Counted from the first letter of the stretch, positions 9,182 to 18,766 are shown. The stretch is DNA of 64,000 nucleotides from Bacteroidales bacterium (GCA_004552965.1 SFMU01000004.1:62001-126000), one strand, 5' to 3'. The notes: generated by a model not told the origin, from the sequence alone. Translations and numbers: made by a program.

Positions 9182-9820
9182 ATGAAAATAGAAAAGAACA
9201 AAGTGATAGAGCTCGCCTATGAGCTCGAAGTGGACGGGGCAATCGTTGACAGAGCTGTCGAGGAGCGTCCTCTTGACTACATCCAGGGCATGAATATGCT
9301 CCTTCCGAAATTCGAGGAATATCTCGAGGGCAAGGAGCCGGGCGAAAGTTTCGCCTTCACCCTCACCCCGGCAGAAGGCTACGGCTATTCCGAACCGGCA
9401 ATGGTGCTGAGTCTTCCGAAAACTGCCTTCATGCTGGACGGGAAGATGCACGACGAGCTCCTTGTGATCGGGAAGACCCTCCCGATGATCAACCAGATGG
9501 GCAATGTGGTCAACGGTACCGTCAAGGAGATTCTCGAGGATTCGGTGAAGATGGACTTCAACCATCCGCTTGCCGACAAGACCCTCAATTTTTCCGGCAA
9601 GGTGCTGTCTGTCAGGGATGCGACTGACAAGGAACTGACAGAAGGTCTCCACGGGGAGTTCCTGCCTCATGGTGGCTGTCACGGTGGCTGTCACGGAGGT
9701 TGCCACGGAGGCGGTGACGGTGAAGGTTGCTGCGGTGGCGGCAACGGTGAAGGCTGCTGCGGTGGCGGTGAAGGCGAAGGCTGCTGCGGTGGCGGCAACG
9801 GCGAAGGCTGCTGCTCTTAA
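9182..9820 (+). CDS. slyD: SlyD-like FKBP peptidyl-prolyl isomerase with Cys/His-rich metal-binding tail
   Basis: A cytoplasmic FKBP-type prolyl isomerase of the SlyD class, acting in folding and in metal handling. The start is the ATG at 9182 (MKIEKNKVIELAYELEVDG), which matches the SlyD N-terminus; an in-frame extension upstream covers only linker DNA. The split FKBP domain spans about residues 1-150 with an IF insert in the middle (ELLVIGKTLPMINQMGN). The last 50 residues (163-212) are three HGGC repeats followed by four GEGCC repeats in glycine-rich spacers, giving 11 Cys and 4 His. E. coli SlyD has a His/Cys tail that binds nickel; this one is more repetitive and dominated by Cys pairs. 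Confidence 0.9.
   Translation: MKIEKNKVIELAYELEVDGAIVDRAVEERPLDYIQGMNMLLPKFEEYLEGKEPGESFAFTLTPAEGYGYSEPAMVLSLPKTAFMLDGKMHDELLVIGKTLPMINQMGNVVNGTVKEILEDSVKMDFNHPLADKTLNFSGKVLSVRDATDKELTEGLHGEFLPHGGCHGGCHGGCHGGGDGEGCCGGGNGEGCCGGGEGEGCCGGGNGEGCCS
9668..9817 (+). repeat. In-frame minisatellite encoding the SlyD tail
   Basis: Twelve-base units for HGGC (9668-9703) are followed by about 27-base units for GEGCCGGGN/E (roughly 9719-9817). Units are nearly identical at DNA level, suggesting expansion by slippage. Confidence 0.8.
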
Positions 9821-9898
9821 GGAATCTGTCACATCAGCATAATCATAGCACTGGCATATTCATAACACAGGCATAATCATCAGCAAGGCTCATCGGTC

Positions 9899-11005
9899 AT
9901 GAAGACAGCTGTAGTCATCCTCAACTGGAACACCAGGGACTTCCTCGGGAAGTTCCTCCCGCCCCTTCTGGACTCGATGCCCGAGGGGGCAGAAGTAATC
10001 GTAGCGGACAGTGCCTCGGACGACGGGTCCCGGGAACTGCTGGCCAGCCGTTTTCCACAGGTAAGAACAATCCTGCTGGATCAGAACTATGGCTTCACAG
10101 GTGGCTACAACAGAGCTTTCGAAGCCGTCTGCGCGATGGAAGGAGGGGAAGAGATGGAGTATTTCGTCCTGATCAACTCCGACATCGAGGTTTCGAAGGG
10201 CTGGCTCGAGCCCCTCGTCAGCTGGATGGACACCCACAAGGACTGCGCAGCCTGCGCGCCGAAGCTTCATTCCTATTTCAAGAAGGACAGTTTCGAATAT
10301 GCCGGAGCGGCAGGCGGTCACCTCGACCGGTTCGGCTACCCGTTCTGCCGCGGCCGTGTGATGAAAAAGGTGGAAAAGGACTGCGGACAGTATGACTCGC
10401 CATCGGATGTCTTCTGGGCGACCGGAGCCTGCCTGATGGTCAGAAGGTCGGCATATTCAGGAATCGGAGGGCTGGACGGCAGATTCTTCGCCCACATGGA
10501 GGAAATCGACCTTTGCTGGAGGCTGCAGCTGGAAGGCTGGCGCATCTGCGTGGTGCCCGAGTCGCTGGTATGGCATGTCGGAGGTGGCACTCTCCCGAAT
10601 GACTCCCCGTGGAAGCTCAAGCTCAATTTCAGGAACAATCTCCTGATGCTCCAGAACAATCTCGCCCTGACATATTCATTGGAAGAAATCAGGGAACTGA
10701 CCCCTGACAAGGCCGCCTCCAAGGCCATCAGGCGGGCAGCCTCCACCATCAGGTTCAGGATGCTGCTGGACGGGATGAGCGCCCTGGTCTATCTCCTCAC
10801 CGGGAAGAAGGCTTGCTTCAAGGCCGTCTGGGAGGCCCACAGGGAATTCAGGGCCATGGGCAGGAAGCCGCAGGAGGAGCAGGTACGTGAATATGCCTCC
10901 ACCCACAGGACAATCGCGATTCCGGCACTCTATCCGGGATGGATAGTGTCCGAGAGCCTGCTCAGGGGAGATGGAATATTTGAACACTTAAGGAAAAGAA
11001 TATGA
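9899..11005 (+). CDS. Family 2 glycosyltransferase
   Basis: A 368-residue GT-A fold family 2 glycosyltransferase, probably adding a sugar to a lipid-linked envelope polymer. The N-terminus VVILNWNTRDFLGKFLPPLL is the usual GT2 opening. NYGFTGGYNRA near residues 63-73 resembles rhamnosyltransferase-like members. LINSDIEV near 92-99 holds the metal-binding DxD-like Asp, and ATGACLMVRR plus FAHMEEIDLCWR near 175-205 form the acceptor side. The C-terminal part is amphipathic and may touch the membrane. Its stop overlaps the trkA start by four bases (ATGA), so the two are translationally coupled although functionally unrelated. Donor and acceptor are unknown. Confidence 0.88.
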   Translation: MKTAVVILNWNTRDFLGKFLPPLLDSMPEGAEVIVADSASDDGSRELLASRFPQVRTILLDQNYGFTGGYNRAFEAVCAMEGGEEMEYFVLINSDIEVSKGWLEPLVSWMDTHKDCAACAPKLHSYFKKDSFEYAGAAGGHLDRFGYPFCRGRVMKKVEKDCGQYDSPSDVFWATGACLMVRRSAYSGIGGLDGRFFAHMEEIDLCWRLQLEGWRICVVPESLVWHVGGGTLPNDSPWKLKLNFRNNLLMLQNNLALTYSLEEIRELTPDKAASKAIRRAASTIRFRMLLDGMSALVYLLTGKKACFKAVWEAHREFRAMGRKPQEEQVREYASTHRTIAIPALYPGWIVSESLLRGDGIFEHLRKRI

Positions 11006-12363
11006 AGATTGTGATTCAAGGTGCAGGCGAAGTCGGCTCACATCTGGCCAAGATGCTCAGCCACGAAGCCAACGAGATTACCGTGATCGACGACAATGCG
11101 GAAAGGCTGGCTGCCCTGACAGCCATTGCCGACATCTCGACCATTCTCTCCCCTCCTTCTTCCATCAAGGGAATGAGGGATGCCGACGTACCCCATGCGG
11201 ACCTGTTCATCTCGGTTGTACCGTTCGTGCCACAGGAAGTGAACATAGTCAGCGCCCTGCTGGCGAAGAATCTCGGCGCAACCAAAGTGACCGCCAGAAT
11301 CAGCGACAACAACTATCTGGCGACCGAGAACAAGATTCTGTTCAAGCAGATGGGCATCGAGCTCATGTTCTATCCGGAAAGGCTGGCCGCTGACGAGATC
11401 TGCGACCTTCTCAAGCATTCCTCCTCGGTAGAATCGATGGATTTCGCAAGGGGCAAGCTCCAGATCGAAGCATTCCGTCTTGAGGAAGACTCCCCTCTGC
11501 TGGACATGAAGATTGCCGAATTCGCCGCAATCACTTCAAAGGCCGACCTGCAGTTCCGCGTCATAGCGATCACGAGAGGGTCGAAAACCATCATGCCTAA
11601 ATTCGACACCAAACTGCTCTACCATGACCTGGTGTTCATAGTGGCCACAAAGGAAGGCATCGCTTTTCTCAGCAAGTTCCTGGGACACAGCACGGTGGAA
11701 ATCGACAGCGTGATGATTCTGGGAGGTTCCAGAATCGCCGAGCTCACCGCCCTCCAGCTTAGCAGCAAGATCAGCCGTGTCACAATTCTGGAAAAGGACA
11801 GGGAAACTGCCATCAAGCTTTCCGGGAAACTGGCGGGAAAGAATGTCCAGGTCGTCATTGGCGACGGAAGGAACACCGACTTTCTTGTCGAGGAGGGAAT
11901 CAAGGACTATGACGCCTTCGTAGCCCTGACCAAGAATGACGAGGCCAATGTCCTGGCCTGCGTGATGGCCAAGCGGTTCGGTATCAGAAGGACCGTGGCG
12001 GAAGTGGAGAACATCGAGTACATACGCCTGGCAGAAGAGATGGGTGTGGACTCTATCATCAACAAGAAACTCATCACCGCAGGCCGTCTGTTCAAGTACA
12101 CGGTCAGCGGCAAGGCACGCCTGATAAAGTACATGAGCGGAACAGACGCGGAGGTCCTTGAATATATCGTCCCGGAAGGCGCACAGATCACGAAAGCGCC
12201 TCTGAAGGATTTCCGGTTCCCTAAAGATGCTGTCATCGGAGGCATCATCAGGGGCAGGGAATCCCTTATCGCAGTCGGAGAGACCTTGATCCAGCCATTC
12301 GACAGAGTGGCAGTCTTCGCCCTGCCGGAAGCGGTTAGCGAAGTTGACAAATGCTTCAGGTAA
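11002..12363 (+). CDS. trkA: Trk potassium transporter regulatory subunit TrkA
   Basis: Peripheral NAD(H)-binding subunit that gates the TrkH potassium channel. At 453 residues it has the double RCK layout: RCK-N from residue 1 (GAGEVGSHLAKML, Rossmann glycine motif), RCK-C near 145-225, a second RCK-N from about 228 (MILGGSRIAELTALQL) and a final RCK-C near 370-450. The start overlaps the GT2 stop by four bases. No trkH gene follows: the next gene, six bases away, is on the other strand. In many Bacteroidales trkH is adjacent, so the membrane subunit must lie elsewhere here. Confidence 0.93.
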   Translation: MKIVIQGAGEVGSHLAKMLSHEANEITVIDDNAERLAALTAIADISTILSPPSSIKGMRDADVPHADLFISVVPFVPQEVNIVSALLAKNLGATKVTARISDNNYLATENKILFKQMGIELMFYPERLAADEICDLLKHSSSVESMDFARGKLQIEAFRLEEDSPLLDMKIAEFAAITSKADLQFRVIAITRGSKTIMPKFDTKLLYHDLVFIVATKEGIAFLSKFLGHSTVEIDSVMILGGSRIAELTALQLSSKISRVTILEKDRETAIKLSGKLAGKNVQVVIGDGRNTDFLVEEGIKDYDAFVALTKNDEANVLACVMAKRFGIRRTVAEVENIEYIRLAEEMGVDSIINKKLITAGRLFKYTVSGKARLIKYMSGTDAEVLEYIVPEGAQITKAPLKDFRFPKDAVIGGIIRGRESLIAVGETLIQPFDRVAVFALPEAVSEVDKCFR

Positions 12364-12369
12364 ACCTGA

Positions 12370-14163
12370 TCAGATGGAGAGTTCCAGCCATCTGGTCTCC
12401 TTCTCATCAAGCAGCGCGGTGACTTCCGAGAACCTGGAAGCCATCCTTCCCAATTGGTCATGGTCGGTGATTCCCCCGTTCATGGCCGTCTCCAGTTCCT
12501 CCTTCTCCGAGGTAAGCAGAGCGATGTCCTTTTCGAGCTGTTCAAGTTCCCTCTGCTCCTTGTAGCTCAGTTTCCTCGGTCCGGAAGCCGGTCTGGATGC
12601 CGACGGAGAGCCGGGGGCCTGGACCGCCCTTCGCGTGCGTTCCTCCTCCTTCGCCTTTGCCTTGAGGGAGGCTTCATATTCCTTGATGTACTCCCTGTAC
12701 TGGCTGTAGCTGCCGACAAAATCCTTGACGACACCGTCGCCGCAGAAAATGAAGAGATGGTCCACGAGCCTGTCCAGGAAATGACGGTCATGCGAAACTA
12801 TGATGAGAGTGCCGTTGAATTCCTTCAGGTACTCCTCCAGGATGTTCAGGGTCACGATGTCCAGATCGTTGGTAGGCTCATCCAGGACCAGCAGATTCGG
12901 CTGACGCATCAGGACGGTCAGCAGGTAGAGCCTCCTCTTTTCCCCGCCGGAAAGCTTGCTGATGCGGTTGTTCAGCATGTCATGCGGAAAGAGGAAACGG
13001 TTCAGCAGATGAGTGTCGTTCACCGTCTCCAGGACAGTCTGGTCCTCATCGAAATGCATTCCGCTCTGGCGGTAAAGTCCGATGTTCAGAGACTCCCCTC
13101 TCTCTATCGATCCGGACACCGTTCCGCCATCGCCCTGAAGTCCCATCAGAAGGTTGATGAAGGTTGTCTTCCCCACCCCGTTCCGTCCGACGATCCCGAC
13201 TTTCTCGTAACGCTGGAACTTGTAGGTGAAGTCCTTGAGGTAGTACCTGTCGCCATAGCGGAAACTCAGGTCCTTGCAGTCGATGATCTTGGTTCCCAGC
13301 CGTGTAGCCTGGCCGAGTTCACCCATGTCCACCTTGCCGGTCCGATAGACCTGGCCGACCCTGTCCTTGAGCTCGTAGAAGGCATTCTTGCGGTACTTCG
13401 CCTTTCCGGTACGGGCACAAGGGCTGGCATGCATCCATTCCAGCTCCCTGCGGAAGAGATTCCTGACCCTGTCCGTCTCGGCATTGTAGTTGTCGATTCT
13501 CTCCTGCCTCTTTTCCAGGTAGTTCTGGTAGTCGCCCTTGTAGATGTAGACGGCTCCGTGGTCCATCTCCATCACCGTGTTGGCTACACTGTCGAGGAAA
13601 TACCGGTCATGGGTCACCATCAGCAGGGTGCACCGGGCATGGGAAAGATAGTTCTCGAGGAACTCGATCGCATCTATGTCCAGATGGTTCGTAGGCTCGT
13701 CCATGATGTAGAAGTCCGCCTCGCTGGCAAGCATCACGACAATTGCCGTCCTCTTGATCTCGCCTCCCGAAAGAGTCTTCATCTGCCTGTCCCAGTCCGA
13801 CATCCCGAACGAAGTCAGCAGCTGACGGATACGCAGCTCATATTCAGCGACATGCTCCGGATCCAGGTCCTTTGTCCACTTGCGTGAATCGGAGATGATC
13901 TGCTCCCAGACGGTGGCCTCGGGATCATAGGCATATTCCTGTTCGAGGAAAGCTATCCTGATGTCTTTCAGGAAGATGATCTTTCCCCCGGAATCGGAGC
14001 TGTCAGTCCCTGCAAGGATGCGGAGCAGACTGGTCTTTCCGGTTCCGTTGGGAGCGATCAGGGCAATCTTGTCGCCCTCGTTGATGTTGAATCCGATGTG
14101 CTCGAAAAGGACTTTCGGGCCATAGGACTTGGAGATGTTCTCTATCTGAAGGTATGATGGCAT
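12370..14163 (-). CDS. ABC-F family ATPase (Uup-like)
   Basis: A soluble twin-ATPase ABC-F protein, 597 residues, likely acting on ribosomes. The first ATPase domain has Walker A APNGTGKTSLL near residues 37-47, signature LSGGE and Walker B DFYIMDEPTNHLD. A linker rich in charged residues follows, then the second domain with GRNGVGKTTF, KLSGGEKRR and LLVLDEPTNDLD. The C-terminus carries a KLSYKEQRELEQLEKDI coiled-coil segment characteristic of Uup rather than EttA. EttA itself is encoded at 35.6-37.3 kb. It lies 16 bases after the GH106 gene on the same strand, and converges on trkA with no clear terminator. Confidence 0.88.
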   Translation of the reverse strand: MPSYLQIENISKSYGPKVLFEHIGFNINEGDKIALIAPNGTGKTSLLRILAGTDSSDSGGKIIFLKDIRIAFLEQEYAYDPEATVWEQIISDSRKWTKDLDPEHVAEYELRIRQLLTSFGMSDWDRQMKTLSGGEIKRTAIVVMLASEADFYIMDEPTNHLDIDAIEFLENYLSHARCTLLMVTHDRYFLDSVANTVMEMDHGAVYIYKGDYQNYLEKRQERIDNYNAETDRVRNLFRRELEWMHASPCARTGKAKYRKNAFYELKDRVGQVYRTGKVDMGELGQATRLGTKIIDCKDLSFRYGDRYYLKDFTYKFQRYEKVGIVGRNGVGKTTFINLLMGLQGDGGTVSGSIERGESLNIGLYRQSGMHFDEDQTVLETVNDTHLLNRFLFPHDMLNNRISKLSGGEKRRLYLLTVLMRQPNLLVLDEPTNDLDIVTLNILEEYLKEFNGTLIIVSHDRHFLDRLVDHLFIFCGDGVVKDFVGSYSQYREYIKEYEASLKAKAKEEERTRRAVQAPGSPSASRPASGPRKLSYKEQRELEQLEKDIALLTSEKEELETAMNGGITDHDQLGRMASRFSEVTALLDEKETRWLELSI

Positions 14164-14179
14164 AGGCTTGAATATGCTC

Positions 14180-17125
14180 TTATTCAGTCAGTTTCACGAT
14201 CTTGACCGGGCCCATGAGACCCGATGGGGAGAGAGTGATGGTTTCCTTGCGGACTCCTCGGAAATCGTGTATGAGTTCGATATTGGTCGATGTGGTGCCC
14301 GGGATCTCAGGATGGAGCTGGTCGCCGGCAACCCGGTTATACCAGGAATTGACCACCTCGACTTCCAGAAGATTTGTGCCTTCCCGGAGTTCATCGGTCA
14401 CATCGACCCTGAACGGGGCTGTCCAGACTATTCCCTTGTCGACGCCGTTGAGCCTGACCCGCGCGAAGCCCACATCCAGGACTGAGCCCAGTTCGACACA
14501 GAAGCGCGCGGAAGGAGTCCCGGTGGAGTCGAAGGTAAATTCTTTCGAATATGCCGCCGTCCCCGAGTAATACCTGACAGAGGCATCGGAGGAGAGGGAC
14601 CAGTCCTGCAGGCTGTCGAAGACGACGTGGCCCGGGCCACCCTTCGCAGGGTCGAAGTACACATCCCAAGGACCTTCCAGAACCTGGCAGACTGTGACTT
14701 CAGGATAATTCGGCCGCACGTCATCGTGCCCTGAGACCTTTTCCTTCCACTCGTCAGCGGTCTTTTCATCCCTATCGAAGGCAATGAATATGCTGCCGCA
14801 CGGATCGAAACGCAGAGGAACGGTCACAGTCCGGCTTCCGCACTCGAAATCATCGAGCTTTCTGACCGACCCGTCCAGAGGGTTCCAGATTTCCGGCCTG
14901 CCTGCAGCCCTGAAGGTGAAGCGCGATTGTATCTCACGGTCGGCCATGTTGCTGATGAACCAGAAGTCCTTTCCCGCAATCCGGTAATGGATGTAGTCAA
15001 AGCTTGAGAGGTCGGAATCGGCAGTGAAGTCAGGCGGCAGCTGTTCCGCCCTGAAATATTCATTTGCCGTGATTCCCGTGAAGACTCTGCCCTTGCCGTA
15101 ATGATGGCACTCTCCTTTGACGGAGCCGTCCCAGATGCGACCGGCAAGGCTGGCGAATCTCTTCGCCGCGCGGGTTCCGCCCTTGAGACTGACACAAGCC
15201 TCCGGCTTATCCCCGATCACCGTGGCTCCCTTGCGCAGGAGCCGGGCAACCTTCTCCAGGACAGCCAGCGACAGGACCCGGTGAGAAGGCAGGACCAGGA
15301 CACGGTACTCCATGCCGGAGCTGGTGACGAGCATTCCACGGTCGTCCACCTCAACACTCAGCAGAGCATTCTCATCGATTGCATCGAAATCGTAGCCCGG
15401 AAGGGTCCCTGCGATGTCGGAATGCTTGTAAGGAAGGACATTCGGCACATGGTCACCGTAGTAGTACAGGGCATCCGCGACGAAGCGGCCGTTCTGAACC
15501 AGGAACTGAACCCTTGTCAGATACTCCATGAACGGGGTTGATTCAGCCCACCAGGTCAGGCGCGGGTTTATGTGGGTGCCGGCGAAATATTCCTGCCCCG
15601 GAAGCCCCATTTCCTTCGGAGAGCAGGTGAAGGTGTGGAAATACACCCTGTTCAGACCGGCGCAGATCTCGTGGTCGAAAGAAGGCTTCTGGGCATGCCA
15701 GATAAGGTCGTTCCAATGCGGGCCGATGGTAGTGAAAGACTCTGCGCCTACTATTTTCCTGCCGTAGACATGGGCTGCGGAAGAGGCCTGCTTCAGGAAG
15801 AAACGGTCTGCCGTCCTTGGCCTGTGCGGAGAGGGAGCCCAGAACTCGCTCATCATGATGTCGCTGTGAGAATAATTCTTGATTCCGTCCAGAGGACCGG
15901 CATGAGGACCGGCGGATTCCGGCAGGATTGCCATGCCGTTGCGGTGGGCGAAGTCAGCAAACCGGCGGTAATGATTGTTGGCGACAGCATCAGCTATCGT
16001 CTTGCGGAAGTCGGCGAGGAAGGCATTGCTGGTGCTGATGTCATCCACGACAAAACCGGCAGCGACCGGCAGGTAGGGCAGCAGGTCATACCCCATGTAG
16101 TTTCTGAAATATTCCTCGAAACCCTTGCTCCAGTTCATTCCGCCGCACTCCCAGCTGTCAGTTTCCATGTACTTGAGCGTGCGCCCCACATGATGCGCCG
16201 CGTCATCCAGAATCGGCTGTACAACCTCGGAAACGTAGAAGTCGAAGGCTTCCGGGTCCATATAGTCCAGCACGAGGCCCTCCCATCCTTTTGAACAGGT
16301 AGAGACGACAGCTCCGGTACAAGTGTAGCCCATCCTGAGAACAACCCATTTTCCCTCAGGGCATTTCCACCTCAGCTGGCCATCTTCGGACATATGACCT
16401 GAGATGTCCCGGACCTGGGATGAACTGATCACGAAGGCAGGTTTGTCAGCACCTCTGAAGGCTTTCGGGTCGTTGGTCAGCAGGAAACGGCAGTCAGGAG
16501 CACTGCCACCCAGCTCGTGGACTCCCATCTTGAGGTCAAGTCCTCTCACCGGCTCATCGGAGATGCGGGCGGAGTCGACAGGAAAAGCCAGCACGGCAAT
16601 GTCCCTGTAGAAGCCCCGGCGGGAAGGAGGTTGCGGAAGGCTGACACTGACCTCAGTGCCACCTGAAATCTCTGTCCTTGAATATGTCAGCATCTTGGCA
16701 GCCTTCTCCGGAGTGATGAACGGACCGCCCAGATTCCAGCCGCTCTGGATGTTGAAGCCTATCTCCAGTCCAAGCCGCTCTGCCTCATCGAGGGCATGTA
16801 CGAAGAGCTTCCTCCATTCTTCAGACGCGAAAAGAGGCCCTGCAGGAATATCCCGGTTGCCTCTCTGGTTGTGGCCTCCGGCATCGAAGATCATGGCTCC
16901 GTGGAAGCCTTTCTCCTTCATTGCCTCAAGGTCGGAGGTAATTGCCTCGCGGGTCACGTTGCCGTTCAGCCACCACCACCAGCAGTCGGTGCCATATTCG
17001 GGTGAAGGCTTTATGAAGTTGTCCTCCAGGTCCGCCGTGGAATAATCCTGGTCCGGGATGGTCTGTGAATGGCCGGGGATCAGCAACGCGGCCATCAGGA
17101 ACAAAGATGCTGCAGTTCTCTTCAT
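14180..17125 (-). CDS. GH106 alpha-L-rhamnosidase, secreted
   Basis: A 981-residue secreted or periplasmic glycoside hydrolase of family GH106, whose characterised members remove terminal alpha-L-rhamnose, for example from pectic rhamnogalacturonans. A signal peptide (MKRTAASLFLMAALLIPGHS) precedes the mature start. CWWWWLNGNVTREAITSDL near residues 48-66 is the hallmark N-terminal segment of the family. Acidic residues of the barrel lie in stretches such as METDSWECGGMNW and ESAGPHAGPLDGIKNY. The C-terminal beta-sandwich ends with the jelly-roll NLLEVEVVNSWYNRVAGDQL. It follows a Gfo/Idh/MocA gene on the same strand, with a hairpin between. No SusC/SusD pair is adjacent. Confidence 0.85.
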   Translation of the reverse strand: MKRTAASLFLMAALLIPGHSQTIPDQDYSTADLEDNFIKPSPEYGTDCWWWWLNGNVTREAITSDLEAMKEKGFHGAMIFDAGGHNQRGNRDIPAGPLFASEEWRKLFVHALDEAERLGLEIGFNIQSGWNLGGPFITPEKAAKMLTYSRTEISGGTEVSVSLPQPPSRRGFYRDIAVLAFPVDSARISDEPVRGLDLKMGVHELGGSAPDCRFLLTNDPKAFRGADKPAFVISSSQVRDISGHMSEDGQLRWKCPEGKWVVLRMGYTCTGAVVSTCSKGWEGLVLDYMDPEAFDFYVSEVVQPILDDAAHHVGRTLKYMETDSWECGGMNWSKGFEEYFRNYMGYDLLPYLPVAAGFVVDDISTSNAFLADFRKTIADAVANNHYRRFADFAHRNGMAILPESAGPHAGPLDGIKNYSHSDIMMSEFWAPSPHRPRTADRFFLKQASSAAHVYGRKIVGAESFTTIGPHWNDLIWHAQKPSFDHEICAGLNRVYFHTFTCSPKEMGLPGQEYFAGTHINPRLTWWAESTPFMEYLTRVQFLVQNGRFVADALYYYGDHVPNVLPYKHSDIAGTLPGYDFDAIDENALLSVEVDDRGMLVTSSGMEYRVLVLPSHRVLSLAVLEKVARLLRKGATVIGDKPEACVSLKGGTRAAKRFASLAGRIWDGSVKGECHHYGKGRVFTGITANEYFRAEQLPPDFTADSDLSSFDYIHYRIAGKDFWFISNMADREIQSRFTFRAAGRPEIWNPLDGSVRKLDDFECGSRTVTVPLRFDPCGSIFIAFDRDEKTADEWKEKVSGHDDVRPNYPEVTVCQVLEGPWDVYFDPAKGGPGHVVFDSLQDWSLSSDASVRYYSGTAAYSKEFTFDSTGTPSARFCVELGSVLDVGFARVRLNGVDKGIVWTAPFRVDVTDELREGTNLLEVEVVNSWYNRVAGDQLHPEIPGTTSTNIELIHDFRGVRKETITLSPSGLMGPVKIVKLTE

Positions 17126-17141
17126 AGTTCCGGGATAAAGA

Positions 17142-17178
17142 GATGACCTCCCAAGCCTCTTGGACTTCGGAGGTCATC
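17142..17178 (-). terminator. Hairpin between the Gfo/Idh/MocA gene and GH106
   Basis: A perfect 10-base inverted repeat GATGACCTCC / GGAGGTCATC (17142-17151 and 17169-17178) encloses a 17-base loop that itself contains a short inverted repeat. On the minus strand it is followed by TCTTTAT. It could terminate or attenuate transcription into the GH106 gene. Confidence 0.6.
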
Positions 17179-17207
17179 CGATGATTATTCAGTTGGAATG
17201 CAAGATA

Positions 17208-18536
17208 CTAGACATCGAGGAGGTTCTTGTAGCCTTCACGGTAGTCATAGTGCTTGAGGGCATTGGCTTCATCATCGTGCATGAACTTCTGGACGATAGG
17301 ATTCCAGACAAGCGGGCGTCCGAGTTCACCGGCAATGATACCGATGTTGCACATGTTGCATGATGAATGGCCGACCTCGACAGGGACATTAGGATCGATA
17401 CGGGACTTGACCGACTCTATGAACACGCGGTGATGGCCTGCACGAGCCTCGAAAGGAACCGAATTGTCGGTCACCTTCATCTCGAACTTAGGATCCGAGG
17501 CATAGAGGTTGCCGCGATGTACTGCAATCCAGCCCTCATCACCGTAGATCTTGACTCCCTGACCCTTGTCATCGAAAGTGGTTTCCTCGACAACTACGCC
17601 ATTGTCATATTTGTAGGTCAGGTTCTTGTAGAAGCTGTATCCCGGAGGAATGACCTCGGTAGGGCCGCTGCCGTCCTTTCCGAGAGCCCACTGGACGATG
17701 TCGAACATGTGTGCGCCCCAGTCGGTCATGTAGCCGCCGCCGGTCTTCTTGTACCAGCGCCATGCGCCCCAGCAGTTCTCGTTGCCGTTCTCATTGAGGA
17801 GAGGATCGATGTCCGGATAGTAGTAGACATAGTCGCTTTCGGCAAGAGGACCGAGCCATCTCTCCCAATCAAGTCCTGCAGGAACAGCTTCCTTCTGACG
17901 CGGGCACTTGACAGGGAATGGCTGTCCGTCCCAACGGCCGACGAAAAGCTCGACCTTGCGGATCTGTCCGAGTTCGCCTTCGCGGGCCATGTTGGCTGCG
18001 TGGATGAACTCCTCGCTCGATCTCTGCTGGCTTCCGACCTGAAGGATGCGGTTGTACTTGCGAACTGCCTTTACAAGCTGCTGTCCCTCGTAGATGGTGA
18101 GGGTCATAGGCTTCTCGAGATAGACATCCTTTCCGGCCTTGCAGGCTGCAATGGCGATGGCAGCATGCCAGTGGTCAGGAGTGGCGATGACGACAGCATC
18201 GATGTCCTCGCGGGCAAGAAGATCGTTGTAATCGACATACATGGCAGGAGCGGCCTTCTTAAGACCTTTCTCCTGATAGTACTTGGTAACGATGTTCTCG
18301 AAACGGTCGCGTTTGATGTCATAGACATCGCAACCGGCAACTACCAGCACATCTTCCATGTTGATGAAACTGCTGAGAAGGTAGTTGGCCTGCTGACCAA
18401 GTCCGATGAAACCGAGTCTGATCTTGTCGTTGGCTGCGGTCTTTTTCTTTGGTGTTGCCGCCATCATTGCAGAAGGAGCTACCATTGTGCCGGCAAGTCC
18501 GAGAGCAGAGGCTTTGAGGAAATCACGTCTTTCCAT
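17208..18536 (-). CDS. Gfo/Idh/MocA family oxidoreductase with Tat-type signal
   Basis: A 442-residue NAD(P)-dependent oxidoreductase acting on a sugar or sugar derivative. MERRDFLKASALGLAGTMV at the N-terminus is a twin-arginine-like signal, so it probably works in the periplasm with prebound cofactor. The Rossmann motif GFIGLGQQANYL is near residues 42-53 and EKPMT (catalytic Lys segment) near 142-146. The C-terminal half includes WRWYKKTGGGYMTDWGAH, as in other secreted members. It is transcribed toward the GH106 gene with an 82-base gap containing a hairpin, suggesting linked carbohydrate use. Substrate is not predictable. Confidence 0.87.
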   Translation of the reverse strand: MERRDFLKASALGLAGTMVAPSAMMAATPKKKTAANDKIRLGFIGLGQQANYLLSSFINMEDVLVVAGCDVYDIKRDRFENIVTKYYQEKGLKKAAPAMYVDYNDLLAREDIDAVVIATPDHWHAAIAIAACKAGKDVYLEKPMTLTIYEGQQLVKAVRKYNRILQVGSQQRSSEEFIHAANMAREGELGQIRKVELFVGRWDGQPFPVKCPRQKEAVPAGLDWERWLGPLAESDYVYYYPDIDPLLNENGNENCWGAWRWYKKTGGGYMTDWGAHMFDIVQWALGKDGSGPTEVIPPGYSFYKNLTYKYDNGVVVEETTFDDKGQGVKIYGDEGWIAVHRGNLYASDPKFEMKVTDNSVPFEARAGHHRVFIESVKSRIDPNVPVEVGHSSCNMCNIGIIAGELGRPLVWNPIVQKFMHDDEANALKHYDYREGYKNLLDV

Positions 18537-18766
18537 AAAAAATAAAGAAATTTATTGGTTATGAGTATATTCAGTTCCTATCAGCAAGCCCTTCCCGTCT
18601 GCTGTCCATACGATACGGGGACAGGGATGCATACGGATTGTAATATTAGAAAATATTCAGCAATAATCCAACATCCACGCACACCTTCCGATGGATAATG
18701 CAGTTCATCCCGGGGAACACTGCGCGCCGGACGGAAGAATGCCGCGCCGGCCTCATGGCGGGTCCG

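Noticed and set aside
12454..13887. A 477-codon open frame on the plus strand
   Set aside because: It is exactly antisense to the ABC-F gene, whose Walker and signature motifs prove the minus-strand reading; GC-rich codon positions keep the opposite strand open.
17367..18545. A 392-codon plus-strand frame
   Set aside because: Antisense to the Gfo/Idh/MocA oxidoreductase; the translation shows no family features.
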